DNA from: Streptomyces sp. TLI_146
Lineage (GTDB): Bacteria; Actinomycetota; Actinomycetes; Streptomycetales; Streptomycetaceae
Assembly (NCBI RefSeq): GCF_002846415.1
Contig: NZ_PJMX01000001.1
Location: 5,766,001 to 5,830,000 of the forward strand
Direction of reading: 5' to 3'
DNA length: 64,000 nucleotides
Shown here: piece after piece, positions 55,160-63,428 of the stretch
How positions within the stretch are numbered: position 1 is the first letter of the stretch
How the letters are laid out: each line of letters starts with the position of its first letter
Notes under the pieces: generated by a model
The model's database searches: none
The model's input: only the letters and a program-made list of their open reading frames with translations
Told to the model about the DNA's origin: nothing
Position numbers and translations under genes: made by a program

Positions 55160-56077
55160 GTGCCCACCACCACCGCGTCCGCCGCCACCCCGGCCCTGAC
55201 CGCCTCTCCGGCGGCGCCCCGGCTGGACTTCGCGCTGCTCGCCGTCGCCATCACCAGCGTGTCGCTCTCCGCGCCGCTCATCGCCGCGACGGCGGCCCCC
55301 GCGCTGGCCATCGCGTTCTGGCGCAACGCCATGGCGGTGGGGGCGCTCACCCCGCTGGCCGCGCTCAGGTACCGGGCGCAGCTGCGCGGGCTGACCCGGC
55401 GCGAGGCGGGCCTCGCCATCGCCGCAGGGGCGCTGCTCGCGCTGCACTTCGGGCTGTGGCTGCCGAGCCTGCGGATGACGTCGGTGGCGTCCTCGACCGC
55501 GCTGTGCACCACCACCCCGATCTGGACCACCATCGCGCTGCGCCTGCGCGGCCACCGGCCGCCCGCGATGGTGTGGGTCGGGACGCTGGTCGCCTGCGCG
55601 GGCGTGGTGATGCTCACCGGCGTCGACATGACCACCTCGCCGCGCGCCCTGGCCGGTGACGCGCTCGCCCTCGGCGGCGGTATCGCGGCCGCCGGATACG
55701 TGCTGCTCGGCGCCGAGGTCCGGCGGACCGTGGACACCGTCCCGTACACCTACCTCTGCTACGGGACGGCCGCCGCCGGGCTGCTCGCCGCCTGTCTGGC
55801 GAGCGGCGCGGACCTCACCTCGTACTCCGGGGCGACCTGGGCCAAGCTGGCCGCGCTCACCGTCGCCGCCCAGCTGCTCGGCCACTCCCTGCTCAACCGG
55901 GTGGTGCGGGGCCTGGGGGCGTCCGTGACGTCCACGGCGATCCTCCTGGAGACACCGGGCGCCGCCCTCATCGCGGCGCTCTGGCTGGGCCAGCAGCCGC
56001 CCGCGCTGGCCTGGCCCGCCCTCGTGGTGATCCTCGCCGGGCTCGCCCTCGTCGTCAGAGCCAACCGTTCCGCTTGA
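55160..56077 (+). CDS. EamA/DMT-superfamily transporter
   Basis: A 305-residue protein with ten predicted helices arranged as two EamA repeats (LAIAFWRNAMAVGALTPLAA and FGLWLPSLRMTSVASSTALC in repeat 1; LNRVVRGLGASVTSTAILLE in repeat 2). Members export or import metabolites; the substrate cannot be told. A GTG start is used. The last 23 bases overlap the end of the convergent corA gene. An upstream open frame in the same phase continues through palindrome E and is not coding. Confidence 0.88.
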   Translation: MPTTTASAATPALTASPAAPRLDFALLAVAITSVSLSAPLIAATAAPALAIAFWRNAMAVGALTPLAALRYRAQLRGLTRREAGLAIAAGALLALHFGLWLPSLRMTSVASSTALCTTTPIWTTIALRLRGHRPPAMVWVGTLVACAGVVMLTGVDMTTSPRALAGDALALGGGIAAAGYVLLGAEVRRTVDTVPYTYLCYGTAAAGLLAACLASGADLTSYSGATWAKLAALTVAAQLLGHSLLNRVVRGLGASVTSTAILLETPGAALIAALWLGQQPPALAWPALVVILAGLALVVRANRSA

Positions 56078-57182
56078 GCGTGCGGTGGATGACGAGGCAG
56101 CTTCCGGCGATGGCGGCCAGGACGAGCGGATAGCCGTACTTCCAGTGCAGCTCCGGCATGTGGTCGAAGTTCATGCCGTACACCCCGCACACCATCGTCG
56201 GTACGGCGATGATCGCCGCCCATGAGGTGATCTTGCGCATGTCCTCGTTCTGGGCGAACGACGCCTGCGCCAGATTGGCCTGGAGGATCGAGTTCAGGAG
56301 CTCGTCGAAGCCGACGACGTGCTCCTGCACGCGCGCGAGGTGGTCGGCGACGTCCCGGAAGTACTTCTGGATGTCCGGGTCGACCAGCCGCATCGGCCGC
56401 TCGCTGAGCAGCTGCATCGGCCGCAGCAGCGGCGAGACCGCCCGCTTGAACTCCAGCACCTCGCGCTTGAGTTGGTAGATCCGCCCGGCGTCCGTGCCGC
56501 GCGGGCTGCCCTTGGAGGGGGCCGAGAAGACGTCGATCTCGACCTCGTCGATGTCGTCCTGCATCGCGTCCACGACCGCCAGATACCCGTCGACGACCTG
56601 GTCCGCGATGGCGTGCAGCACGGCCGATGGGCCCTTGGCGAGCAGCTCGGGGTCGTCCTGGAGGCGCTTGCGCAGCGCCCGCAGCGAGCCCTGGCCGCCG
56701 TGCCGGACGGTGATCACGAAGTCCCGGCCGGTGAAGCACATGACCTCGCCGGTCTCCACGACCTCGCTGGTCGCGGTGAGTTCGGCGTGCTCCACGTAGT
56801 GGACCGTCTTGAAGACGGTGAACAGCGTGTCGTCGTACCGCTCCAGCTTGGGCCGCTGGTGGGCGTGGACCGCGTCCTCGACGGCCAGCGGGTGCAGCCC
56901 GAACTCGGCCGCGATACCGGCGAATTCGGCCTCGGTCGGCTCGTGCAGCCCGATCCAGGCGAAGCCGCCGTCCTCCTGAACCCGCCGCATCGCCTCGCGC
57001 GGCGACAGGCACGAGTCGGCCTGGGTGCGCAGCCCGTCGCGGTAGACCGCGCAGTCGACGACCGCGCTGCTCGCGGACGGGTCGCGGGTGGGGTCGTACG
57101 AGTTGTACGGGGCGGTGCTCTTGCGCAGCGAAGGGCGCAGGGACGGGCGGACCGCGGCGCGCAGGTCACGGATCATGGACAT
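56055..57182 (-). CDS. corA: CorA family Mg2+/Co2+ channel
   Basis: A 375-residue channel protein. The large N-terminal cytoplasmic alpha/beta domain (GGFAWIGLHEPTEAEFAGIA, HPLAVEDAVHAHQRPKLERY) is followed by a long stalk helix and two C-terminal membrane helices joined by the diagnostic YGMNF loop. The basic C-terminus (IHRTLKRNGWL) is family-typical. An aaggag site precedes the ATG at 57182 by seven bases; ATG 57176 is an alternative. With the MgtE-N/CBS gene nearby it adds to a Mg2+ theme. Confidence 0.95.
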   Translation of the reverse strand: MSMIRDLRAAVRPSLRPSLRKSTAPYNSYDPTRDPSASSAVVDCAVYRDGLRTQADSCLSPREAMRRVQEDGGFAWIGLHEPTEAEFAGIAAEFGLHPLAVEDAVHAHQRPKLERYDDTLFTVFKTVHYVEHAELTATSEVVETGEVMCFTGRDFVITVRHGGQGSLRALRKRLQDDPELLAKGPSAVLHAIADQVVDGYLAVVDAMQDDIDEVEIDVFSAPSKGSPRGTDAGRIYQLKREVLEFKRAVSPLLRPMQLLSERPMRLVDPDIQKYFRDVADHLARVQEHVVGFDELLNSILQANLAQASFAQNEDMRKITSWAAIIAVPTMVCGVYGMNFDHMPELHWKYGYPLVLAAIAGSCLVIHRTLKRNGWL

Positions 57183-57609
57183 GGCAGAACTCCTTCACGG
57201 AGGGGCCGCCGGCGGGCGTGGCACTGCCGGGAATGGGGACGTGACGCGACGGCTGCGTACAGCTGCGTACGTCCGCAAAGCGGGCGGTACCGCGGGTGCG
57301 GTGACGGCGTTCGCTACGGAAACGGACTGGGTGAGGCGATGTGCTCTTCCGTCGTGCGAAATGCCATGAGACTCAGAGGTTTCCCGGTGGAACGGCCGGG
57401 TAAGGAGGTCTCGATCACAGGGAACAACGAAGGCGCACGGAAGAGCGGTTGGTACTGCCAGGCCGACTTCGATCCATCGCAGCCCCACCTCCTCCGGCCG
57501 GTCCCCCGTGAGGGACTTCCTGCTGCCCTGAACAGCGGCCAAGACTATCAGCCGGCGCAAGTGTCAAGTCCGTACTTTGCTCGTTCGATACGGCTTCTAT
57601 GCTCAACTC
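57183..57609. other. 427-base divergent gap between corA and the SUFU gene
   Basis: No convincing gene. It holds a tandem gctgcgtac repeat near 57250-57270. An isolated perfect Shine-Dalgarno-like aaggaggt lies at 57402-57409, not followed by a standard start codon. The rightward frame from ATG 57366 is open for about 83 codons but runs through the SUFU start, with no codon bias I trust. Confidence 0.4.
57598..57609 (+). promoter_or_regulatory. Leaderless-type -10 for the SUFU-domain gene
   Basis: tatgct (57598-57603), six bases, ATG. A tttgct 16 bases upstream is a possible -35. Confidence 0.55.
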
Positions 57610-58194
57610 ATGGTTGATGTTCTTGCTCTCGTCGAGGCCAGGCTGCGTACCGCCCTCGGCGAACCGGACGCGCGCGCCGCGGTGACCTTCCTCGGTACGG
57701 ACCGCATCGAGGTGCTGCGCTTCGCCGACGGGGACATCGTCCGCTACGCCACCCTCGGCATGTCGGCCCAGCCCATGACCGACCCGGCCGCCGCCCTCGC
57801 CGACCCGGTCAAGGGCCCGCGCGCCGAGTTGGTCCTGTCCGTACGGGCCGGGCTCGCCGACACGGACAAGGTGCTGCGGCCGCTCGCCGTCCTCGCCTCC
57901 ACCCCGCAGGTCGAGGGCGTGATCGTGGCCCCCGGCGCCTCGCTCGACATCGGGGAACCGCTGTGGCCCGGAGCGCCGTTCAGCTCGGTCCTGGTCGCGG
58001 AGCCGGGCGGCCTCGTCGAGGACCTGGAGCTCGACGACCCGATGGACCCGGTCCGCTTCCTGCCGCTGCTGCCGATGACGGCGAACGAGGCGGCGTGGAA
58101 GCGGGTGCGGGGCGCGCAGGAGCTGGAGGAGCGCTGGCTGGCGAACGGGACGGATCTGCGGGATCCGCTGCGGGGGTCCGTGCGGCTGGACTGA
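57610..58194 (+). CDS. Suppressor-of-fused domain protein
   Basis: A 194-residue soluble protein of the bacterial SUFU family. Typical segments are IEVLRFADGDIVRYATLGMS, PRAELVLSVRAGL and the C-terminal LLPMTANEAAWKRVRGAQEL. Bacterial SUFU proteins are often immunity or scaffold-like proteins; no toxin gene is seen next to this one, so the role is open. A short gccgcggc inverted repeat follows at 58202-58225. Confidence 0.8.
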   Translation: MVDVLALVEARLRTALGEPDARAAVTFLGTDRIEVLRFADGDIVRYATLGMSAQPMTDPAAALADPVKGPRAELVLSVRAGLADTDKVLRPLAVLASTPQVEGVIVAPGASLDIGEPLWPGAPFSSVLVAEPGGLVEDLELDDPMDPVRFLPLLPMTANEAAWKRVRGAQELEERWLANGTDLRDPLRGSVRLD

Positions 58195-58310
58195 ACGTTC
58201 CGCCGCGGCCGCACGATGCCGCGGCCCCGCGTCCGTCACCGGGGCGCCCCACACGCCGGACGGGTGATCGTCCTTGACGCGGCGCGGGACGGGGAGGACC
58301 GTGGGCATTT

Positions 58311-58948
58311 ATGAGGGGCGAACCCAGTTGCCCGAAGTGCGGAGGCCGGGTCAGGGCGCCCGGTCTCTTTGCCGACTCCTGGCAGTGCGATGTGCACGGG
58401 ACGGTGCATCCGCTGCAGCCGGTGGTCCCCCGAGCGTCGAGGCCCTCGGCGTCGTGGTGCACCGGTCGAAGGTGCCCGTCTGGATGCCGTGGCCGCTGCC
58501 GATCGGCTGGCTCTTCACCGGCGTGGCGTGCGCGGGCGACGACCGCAACGGCGGGCGCGCCACCGCGGTGGCCTGCTCCGGCCCGGCCCCGCTGGGCGGC
58601 ATGGGTGAGCTGCTGCTCGTCGCGGAGGAGCTGGGCGTCGGCCTCGGGGCGCGGTACGCGGGCATCGACGGCCCCGACCCCGGCCCGTACATCAGCGTCG
58701 ACCAGCCGCCGCACACCAAGGTCCTCGCGGCCGGGCGGCCCACCCCGCTGTGGCATGTGACCGGCACGCCCGACGACCGCGCGGTCTTCGCGGGCGAGGC
58801 GCGCGGCCTGTGGCTGTGGGCGATCGTCTGGCCCGAGCAGTCGGGCCTGCTGCTCTACGACGAGCTGGTCCTCACCGATCTGCGCGACGCGGGCGCCGAG
58901 GTCGAGCTGGTGCCGTGCGGGGCGCTGTCGCCGCGGATCCTGTCGTGA
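58311..58948 (+). pseudogene. Zinc-ribbon protein of unknown function, frameshifted
   Basis: The first frame (MRGEPSCPKCGGRVRAPGLF, WQCDVHG) supplies a CPKC...C zinc-ribbon-like start and runs to about residue 39. It is cut off at the C-run 58427-58431. A second frame carries on with PSVEALGVVVHRSKVPVW through GELLLVAEELGVGLGARYAG to LSPRILS. One added C joins them into a 212-residue protein with no gap. Both halves have the character of conserved coding sequence; I recall the joined form as a Streptomyces family (DUF6758-like). Sequencing error or a recent mutation are both possible. Confidence 0.72.
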
Positions 58949-59067
58949 CGCGCGCGTGGCAGGGCGCCCCGAGTGCGGTGACCGCCACAGCCGTTACGGG
59001 CGGGACAGGGGCTACGCGCAGTTATCCTTGATTGTCCCCCCTGCCGGTTCTACGCCTGGAGTCACGC

Positions 59068-59931
59068 GTGCGCATCGATCTGCACACCCACTCCACGGCC
59101 TCCGACGGTACGGACACCCCGGCCGAGCTGGTCCGCAACGCGGCCGCCGCCGGTCTCGACGTCATCGCGCTCACCGACCACGACACCACCCGGGGATACG
59201 CCGAGGCGACCGCCGTGCTCCCCGCGGGCCTGACCCTGGTGACCGGCGCCGAGCTCTCCTGTCGGGTCGACGGCATCGGGCTGCACATGCTGGCGTACCT
59301 CTTCGACCCCGAGGAGCCGGAGCTGGCGCGCGAGCGCGAGCTGGTCCGCGACGACCGGGTGCCGCGCGCCCGGGGCATGGTCGCCAAGCTCCAGGAGCTG
59401 GGCGTCCCCGTCACCTGGGAGCAGGTGGCGCGGATCGCGGGCGACGGCTCGGTCGGCCGCCCGCACGTCGCCGAGGCGATGGTCGAACTGGGTGTCGTCG
59501 GCTCGGTGTCGGACGCGTTCGTGCCCGAGTGGCTGGCGGACGGCGGACGTGCCTACGTCGGCAAGCACGAGCTCGACCCGTTCGACGCGATCCGGCTGGT
59601 CAAGGCCGCCGGCGGGGTCACCGTCTTCGCGCACCCGCTCGCCGTCAAGCGCGGCCGGGTCGTGCCCGAGACGGTCATAGCCGAGCTCGCCTCGGCCGGC
59701 CTCGACGGCATCGAGGTCGACCACACGGACCACGACGCGCCCACGCGCGCGAGGCTGCGCGCACTGGCCGGCGAGCTCGGGCTGCTCACCACCGGCTCCA
59801 GCGACTACCACGGCGACCGCAAGGCCGTGCGGCTCGGGGAGTGCACCACCGACCCCGAGATCTACGGTGAGATCACCCGCCGTGCGACGGGCGCGTTCCC
59901 CGTTCCGGGCGCGGGCGGAACCGACCGCTGA
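59068..59931 (+). CDS. PHP domain phosphoesterase (RNase AM / 3',5'-nucleotide bisphosphatase-like)
   Basis: A 287-residue metal-dependent phosphoesterase. The PHP motifs appear in order: DLHTHSTASDGTDTP, LTDHDTTRGY, TGAELSC, FAHPLAVKRG and SSDYHGDRK, giving the full set of His/Asp/Glu ligands. Length and motifs match the YciV family, which acts on nucleotide bisphosphates and 5' RNA ends. GTG start with ggag upstream. A degenerate palindrome half (copy F) follows. Confidence 0.88.
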   Translation: MRIDLHTHSTASDGTDTPAELVRNAAAAGLDVIALTDHDTTRGYAEATAVLPAGLTLVTGAELSCRVDGIGLHMLAYLFDPEEPELARERELVRDDRVPRARGMVAKLQELGVPVTWEQVARIAGDGSVGRPHVAEAMVELGVVGSVSDAFVPEWLADGGRAYVGKHELDPFDAIRLVKAAGGVTVFAHPLAVKRGRVVPETVIAELASAGLDGIEVDHTDHDAPTRARLRALAGELGLLTTGSSDYHGDRKAVRLGECTTDPEIYGEITRRATGAFPVPGAGGTDR

Positions 59932-59956
59932 GCGCTCCGCGAGGAGTGCGGTTCGT

Positions 59957-60003
59957 TCGGCTGCGGGTTGTCTGTGGCTGGTCGCGCAGTCCCCGCGCCC
60001 CTT
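59957..60003 (+). repeat. Dispersed long palindrome, copy F (degenerate half)
   Basis: Only a left half remains (ctggtcgcgcagt, one T short, ccccgcgcccctt), preceded by ggctgcgggttgtctgtgg. There is no right arm. Confidence 0.65.
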
Positions 60004-60134
60004 GGGGGCGCCGGTACCGCACCGGCCTTCCGTAAGTCCGCCGAGCCCGGGCCCTTTCGCTTGCCCTCCCCGGAGGACTCCGCCATGCGGGGTCCCCCTT
60101 TCCCCGTACACCCCTCTTCCTGCAAGGCACCACC

Positions 60135-60740
60135 GTGTTCGACGCTGCCGTCTTCGGCTCCCTGTTCCTCACCCTCTTCGTCATCATGGATCCCCCCGGG
60201 ATCACGCCGATCTTCCTCGCGCTCACCTCCGGCCGCGCCGCCAAGGTGCAGCGCAAGATGGCGTGGCAGGCCGCGGCCGTGGCCCTCGGCGTGATCACCG
60301 TGTTCGGTCTGGTGGGCAACCAGATCCTGGCGTATCTGCACATCGACGTGCCCGCGCTGATGATCGCGGGCGGTCTGCTGCTCCTGCTCATCGCGCTCGA
60401 CCTGCTCACCGGCAAGATGGAGGAGCCGAAGCAGACCAAGGACGTCAACGTGGCGCTGGTGCCGCTCGGCATGCCGCTGCTCGCCGGTCCCGGCGCGATC
60501 GTCCAGGTGATCCTCGCGGTCCAGAACCACGACACGTTCTCCGGCCAGGTCGCCGTGTGGAGCGCGATCCTGGCGATGCACATCGTGCTCTGGCTGGTCA
60601 TGCGGTACTCGCTGCTGATCATCCGGGTGATCAAGGACGGCGGTGTGGTCCTGGTGACGCGGCTCGCGGGCATGATGCTCTCCGCGCTCGCGGTGCAGCA
60701 GATCATCAACGGCGTCACCCAGGTGATCCACGGCACCTGA
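60135..60740 (+). CDS. MarC family integral membrane protein
   Basis: A 201-residue protein with six predicted helices. The opening LFLTLFVIMDPPGITPIFLA and the segment VALVPLGMPLLAGPGAI are MarC hallmarks. The length is normal. The family was named for multiple antibiotic resistance but has no proven transport role. GTG start with a modest aagg site. Ends in a strong terminator. Confidence 0.92.
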   Translation: MFDAAVFGSLFLTLFVIMDPPGITPIFLALTSGRAAKVQRKMAWQAAAVALGVITVFGLVGNQILAYLHIDVPALMIAGGLLLLLIALDLLTGKMEEPKQTKDVNVALVPLGMPLLAGPGAIVQVILAVQNHDTFSGQVAVWSAILAMHIVLWLVMRYSLLIIRVIKDGGVVLVTRLAGMMLSALAVQQIINGVTQVIHGT

Positions 60741-60762
60741 CGGCTGTCCGCCGCGTAACGGA

Positions 60763-60800
60763 AAGCGCCCCCGCACCGACGATTCGGTGCGGGGGCGCTT
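60763..60800. terminator. Terminator between marC-type gene and a small convergent gene
   Basis: Perfect 17-bp stem (aagcgcccccgcaccga and complement), 4-base loop, arms flanked by AA and TT. Confidence 0.88.
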
Positions 60801-60829
60801 CGGCTTGCCGCGTAGAAGATCCTTACGCG

Positions 60830-60982
60830 TTACGAAGCCGGACTGTCGGCCGGGCGGATGTAGATGCGCTGGCCGATTGCGGCGGCCTGCTGCACGATCC
60901 GGTTGACGGAGGCGGCGTCCACGACGGTGCTGTCCACGGCGGAGCCGTCGACGTCGTTGAGGCGCATGATTTCGAAGCGCAT
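60830..60982 (-). CDS. Conserved small protein, 50 residues
   Basis: MRFEIMRLNDVDGSAVDSTV begins a 50-residue soluble protein with a predicted helix (VDAASVNRIVQQAAAIGQRI) and the end RPADSPAS. An aagggag site lies seven to eight bases before the ATG. It uses a TAA stop. I recall near-identical proteins across Streptomyces but no function. It faces the NYN gene across a promoter region containing an AT-rich patch (61120-61160). Confidence 0.8.
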   Translation of the reverse strand: MRFEIMRLNDVDGSAVDSTVVDAASVNRIVQQAAAIGQRIYIRPADSPAS

Positions 60983-61212
60983 GGCTTCTCCCTTCGTCTG
61001 ATCCTCCTGAAGGAGAACTACTGGTGCGGGGGGCTCGGCTTCTCCAGCCTGCACCCTCACGGAGTCCGGACAGTTGCCCGCCCGTTACGACTGTTCAACG
61101 GGTTGCCCTTGGCAAACATTCCCTACGCTAAGGAAATTTTTTCACGGTCTAAATACTGGCAGGTAAGGCACCGGTTGTGTGGGATCGCTCACGCCACGGA
61201 GAATGGGGGGCA

Positions 61213-62175
61213 ATGAGCGACGCAGGCGACATCCCAGGCATCCCCGACGGCCCCGGCGGCCCGGTCCACCCCACCGACGCGGGCGGCTCCGCGGCGTCCG
61301 GCATCGGCGCGCAGCTGGAGCGCACCAACCAGCTGCTGCGGCGGATGCTGGCCGAGGTGGCCAAGACGCCCTCGACCCACGCGATCTTCGTCGACGCGGG
61401 CTATGTGTACGCGGCGGCGGGCCTGCTGGTCGCCGGGACGGAGGACCGCCGGTCCTTCGACCTCGACGCCGAGGGGCTGATCGAGGCCTTCATCGACAAG
61501 GCGCGCACGATCTTCGCGGACAGCCGGCTGCTCCGGGTGTACTGGTACGACGGCGCGCGCCGTCGCATCCATACCTCCGAGCAGCAGTCGATCGCCGAGC
61601 TGCCGGACGTCAAGGTCCGCCTCGGCAACCTCAACGCCAACAACCAGCAGAAGGGCGTCGACTCGCTGATCCGCTCCGACCTGGAGTCCCTCGCCCGGCA
61701 CCGCGCCATCAGCGACGCGGCGCTCATCGGCGGCGACGAGGACCTGGTCTCGGCGGTGGAGGCGGCGCAGGGGTACGGCGCCCGGGTCCATCTGTGGGGC
61801 ATCGAGGCGGCGGAGGGGCGCAACCAGGCGGAGCCGCTGCTGTGGGAGGTCGACAGCCAGCGCACGTTCGACCTGGACTTCTGCAAGCCGTACGTGACGC
61901 GGCGGCCGGTGACGATGTACGAGGACAGCGGGCCCGCGCCGACGCGGGACGACGTCCGTTTCGTGGGCGCGCAGATCGCCGCGACGTGGCTGTCCTCGCG
62001 GGGCCGGGCGGCCCTGGCCCAGCTGCTGCCGGGTCACCCGTATCTGCCCGGCCCGGTCGACCAGGACCTCCTGGTGGAGGCGGAACGCCTGCTCCAGCGG
62101 TCGCTGCGGGGCCATGCGGATCTGCGGCGGGCGCTGCGGGATGGGTTCTGGCAGCACTTGCAGTCCCAGTACTGA
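61213..62175 (+). CDS. NYN (PIN-like) domain protein
   Basis: A 320-residue protein. After a Gly/Pro-rich start and a short helix (QLERTNQLLRRMLAEVAK), a NYN domain shows the acidic residues of PIN-like nucleases: FVDAGYVYA, YWYDGARRR, QQKGVDSLIRSDL and ALIGGDEDLVSAV. A C-terminal helical region (RSLRGHADLRRALRDGFWQH) follows. It is a likely RNA-directed endonuclease; the target is unknown. The ATG at MSDAGDIPG is chosen; an in-frame ATG at 61177 adds 12 residues. Confidence 0.85.
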   Translation: MSDAGDIPGIPDGPGGPVHPTDAGGSAASGIGAQLERTNQLLRRMLAEVAKTPSTHAIFVDAGYVYAAAGLLVAGTEDRRSFDLDAEGLIEAFIDKARTIFADSRLLRVYWYDGARRRIHTSEQQSIAELPDVKVRLGNLNANNQQKGVDSLIRSDLESLARHRAISDAALIGGDEDLVSAVEAAQGYGARVHLWGIEAAEGRNQAEPLLWEVDSQRTFDLDFCKPYVTRRPVTMYEDSGPAPTRDDVRFVGAQIAATWLSSRGRAALAQLLPGHPYLPGPVDQDLLVEAERLLQRSLRGHADLRRALRDGFWQHLQSQY

Positions 62176-62187
62176 GTGCGCCCCTTG

Positions 62188-62460
62188 TCGGCCCGGTGTT
62201 CGTCTGCGGGTGGGTGGGTGGCTGGTCGCGCAGTTCCCCGCGCCCCTGGGGGGTCGGCCGCAGCCGGAGAACCCAGCTTAGCCACAGGCTTTTAGGGGCG
62301 CGGGGAACTGCGCGAGTAACCGGCCACGGTCCGCAGACGAGCGAGGGGTTAGGGGCGCGGGGAACTGCGCGACCAGCCACCCGCGGCCCGCAGACAAACG
62401 ACGGCCTCTTCAGGGGCGCGGGGAACCGCGCGCTCAGATCACCAACGGCCCGGAGACGAA
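62188..62460. repeat. Dispersed long palindrome, copy G (array: one left half, three right halves)
   Basis: Left half 62191-62246 (ctggtcgcgcagttccccgc core). Right halves start aggggcgcgggga at 62294, 62351 and 62412, each followed by a cggnccgcagacga-like tail, spaced 57 and 61 bases. The third has drifted (gggaaccgcgcg). Between convergent genes. Confidence 0.85.
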
Positions 62461-62468
62461 CTGCCGCC

Positions 62469-63326
62469 TCAGACCCCCGTCGCCCAGAACTCCGTCAGCG
62501 CCGCAGCCAACGCCTCGGCGTGCGAGACGTTGGGGGAGTGCCCCGCGCCCGCGATCACCGTGTGGCGCGCATCCGTGGAGCGGGCGAGCGCAGCCAGCTC
62601 CTCGACCGTCCACACCGTCTCCCCCGACCCGTACGCGACATGCAGCGGCACCGGCAGCGCCGCGATGTTCTCGGTCCGGTCCGGTTCCGTACGCAACTGC
62701 CGCCCGGCTGCGATGAGTTGGCCGGGCCGGGTGTTGAACCACCGCTGCCGCAGGAACGCGGCGATCTCCGGCGCGTCCGGCTCGTACGCCGGATCGCGGC
62801 TGTCCAGCCACCGCGTCACCGCCCACACCGCCGCCGGGGGCAGCACCGGCAGCGCGGCCCGCAGCAGCCGGATCTTGGCCCGCTGCTCCGGACCGACATG
62901 GCCCGGCCCCGACGACAGCAGCGTCAGCGAGCGGAACGAGCGGGGGGAGAGGCGGACGGCCGAGCGGGCCACCAGTCCGCCGAAGGAGTGGCCGACGAGG
63001 TGCACCGGCCCGTCGCCGAGCGCCGCCGTCTGCGCGATCACGTCCTCGGCGAGGGTGCGGGGCGTGTAGCCGCCCGCGCCGCGCGGCCCGGGGCTCTCGT
63101 GCTGGCCCCGCCCGTCGACCGCCACCGCCCGGTACCCGGCCCGGGCGAGCGGCTCCAGGAGCGCGAGGAAGTCCTCCTTGCTGCCGGTGAAGCCGGGCAG
63201 CAGCAGCGCGGTGCCGAGCGCCGGTCCGACGGGTTCCGCGTCGAGCACGGCGAACCGGCCGCGCGGTGTCACCAGCGCGTACGCGCGCGTGCCCGAAGGC
63301 AGGACCAGGGACCGGGGCTTGCTCAT
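62469..63326 (-). CDS. Alpha/beta hydrolase
   Basis: A 285-residue alpha/beta hydrolase-fold protein. The oxyanion strand region LLLPGFTGSKEDFLALLEPL, nucleophile elbow LVGHSFGGLVAR (Ser), and the acid and His loops (YGSGETVWTVEEL, AGAGHSPNVSHAE) are in the usual order. It is probably an esterase or C-C hydrolase; substrate unknown. The ATG follows a -10-like tacgct by six bases with no ribosome site. Confidence 0.9.
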   Translation of the reverse strand: MSKPRSLVLPSGTRAYALVTPRGRFAVLDAEPVGPALGTALLLPGFTGSKEDFLALLEPLARAGYRAVAVDGRGQHESPGPRGAGGYTPRTLAEDVIAQTAALGDGPVHLVGHSFGGLVARSAVRLSPRSFRSLTLLSSGPGHVGPEQRAKIRLLRAALPVLPPAAVWAVTRWLDSRDPAYEPDAPEIAAFLRQRWFNTRPGQLIAAGRQLRTEPDRTENIAALPVPLHVAYGSGETVWTVEELAALARSTDARHTVIAGAGHSPNVSHAEALAAALTEFWATGV

Positions 63327-63338
63327 ATGCCGAGCGTA
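63327..63338 (-). promoter_or_regulatory. Leaderless-type -10 for the alpha/beta hydrolase
   Basis: tacgct (63333-63338, minus strand), then six bases and the ATG. Confidence 0.45.
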
Positions 63339-63377
63339 ACCGGGGTGCGCGGGGCCCGGAGCGGCGCCCCGGACGCA

Positions 63378-63415
63378 CTTCGGCCCGGCACCCCCGTGGG
63401 GATGCCGGGCCGAAG
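63378..63415 (-). terminator. Terminator of the Arg/Lys-rich tail gene
   Basis: Stem cttcggcccggca / tgccgggccgaag (13 bp) with an inner cccc/gggg pair, 14 bases beyond the stop codon. Confidence 0.75.
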
Positions 63416-63428
63416 GACGCGGTGTTGC

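Noticed and set aside
57366..57617. Small coding gene between corA and the SUFU gene
   Set aside because: No start codon at the proper distance from the Shine-Dalgarno-like site, overlap with the SUFU start and weak codon bias; kept only as an observation.
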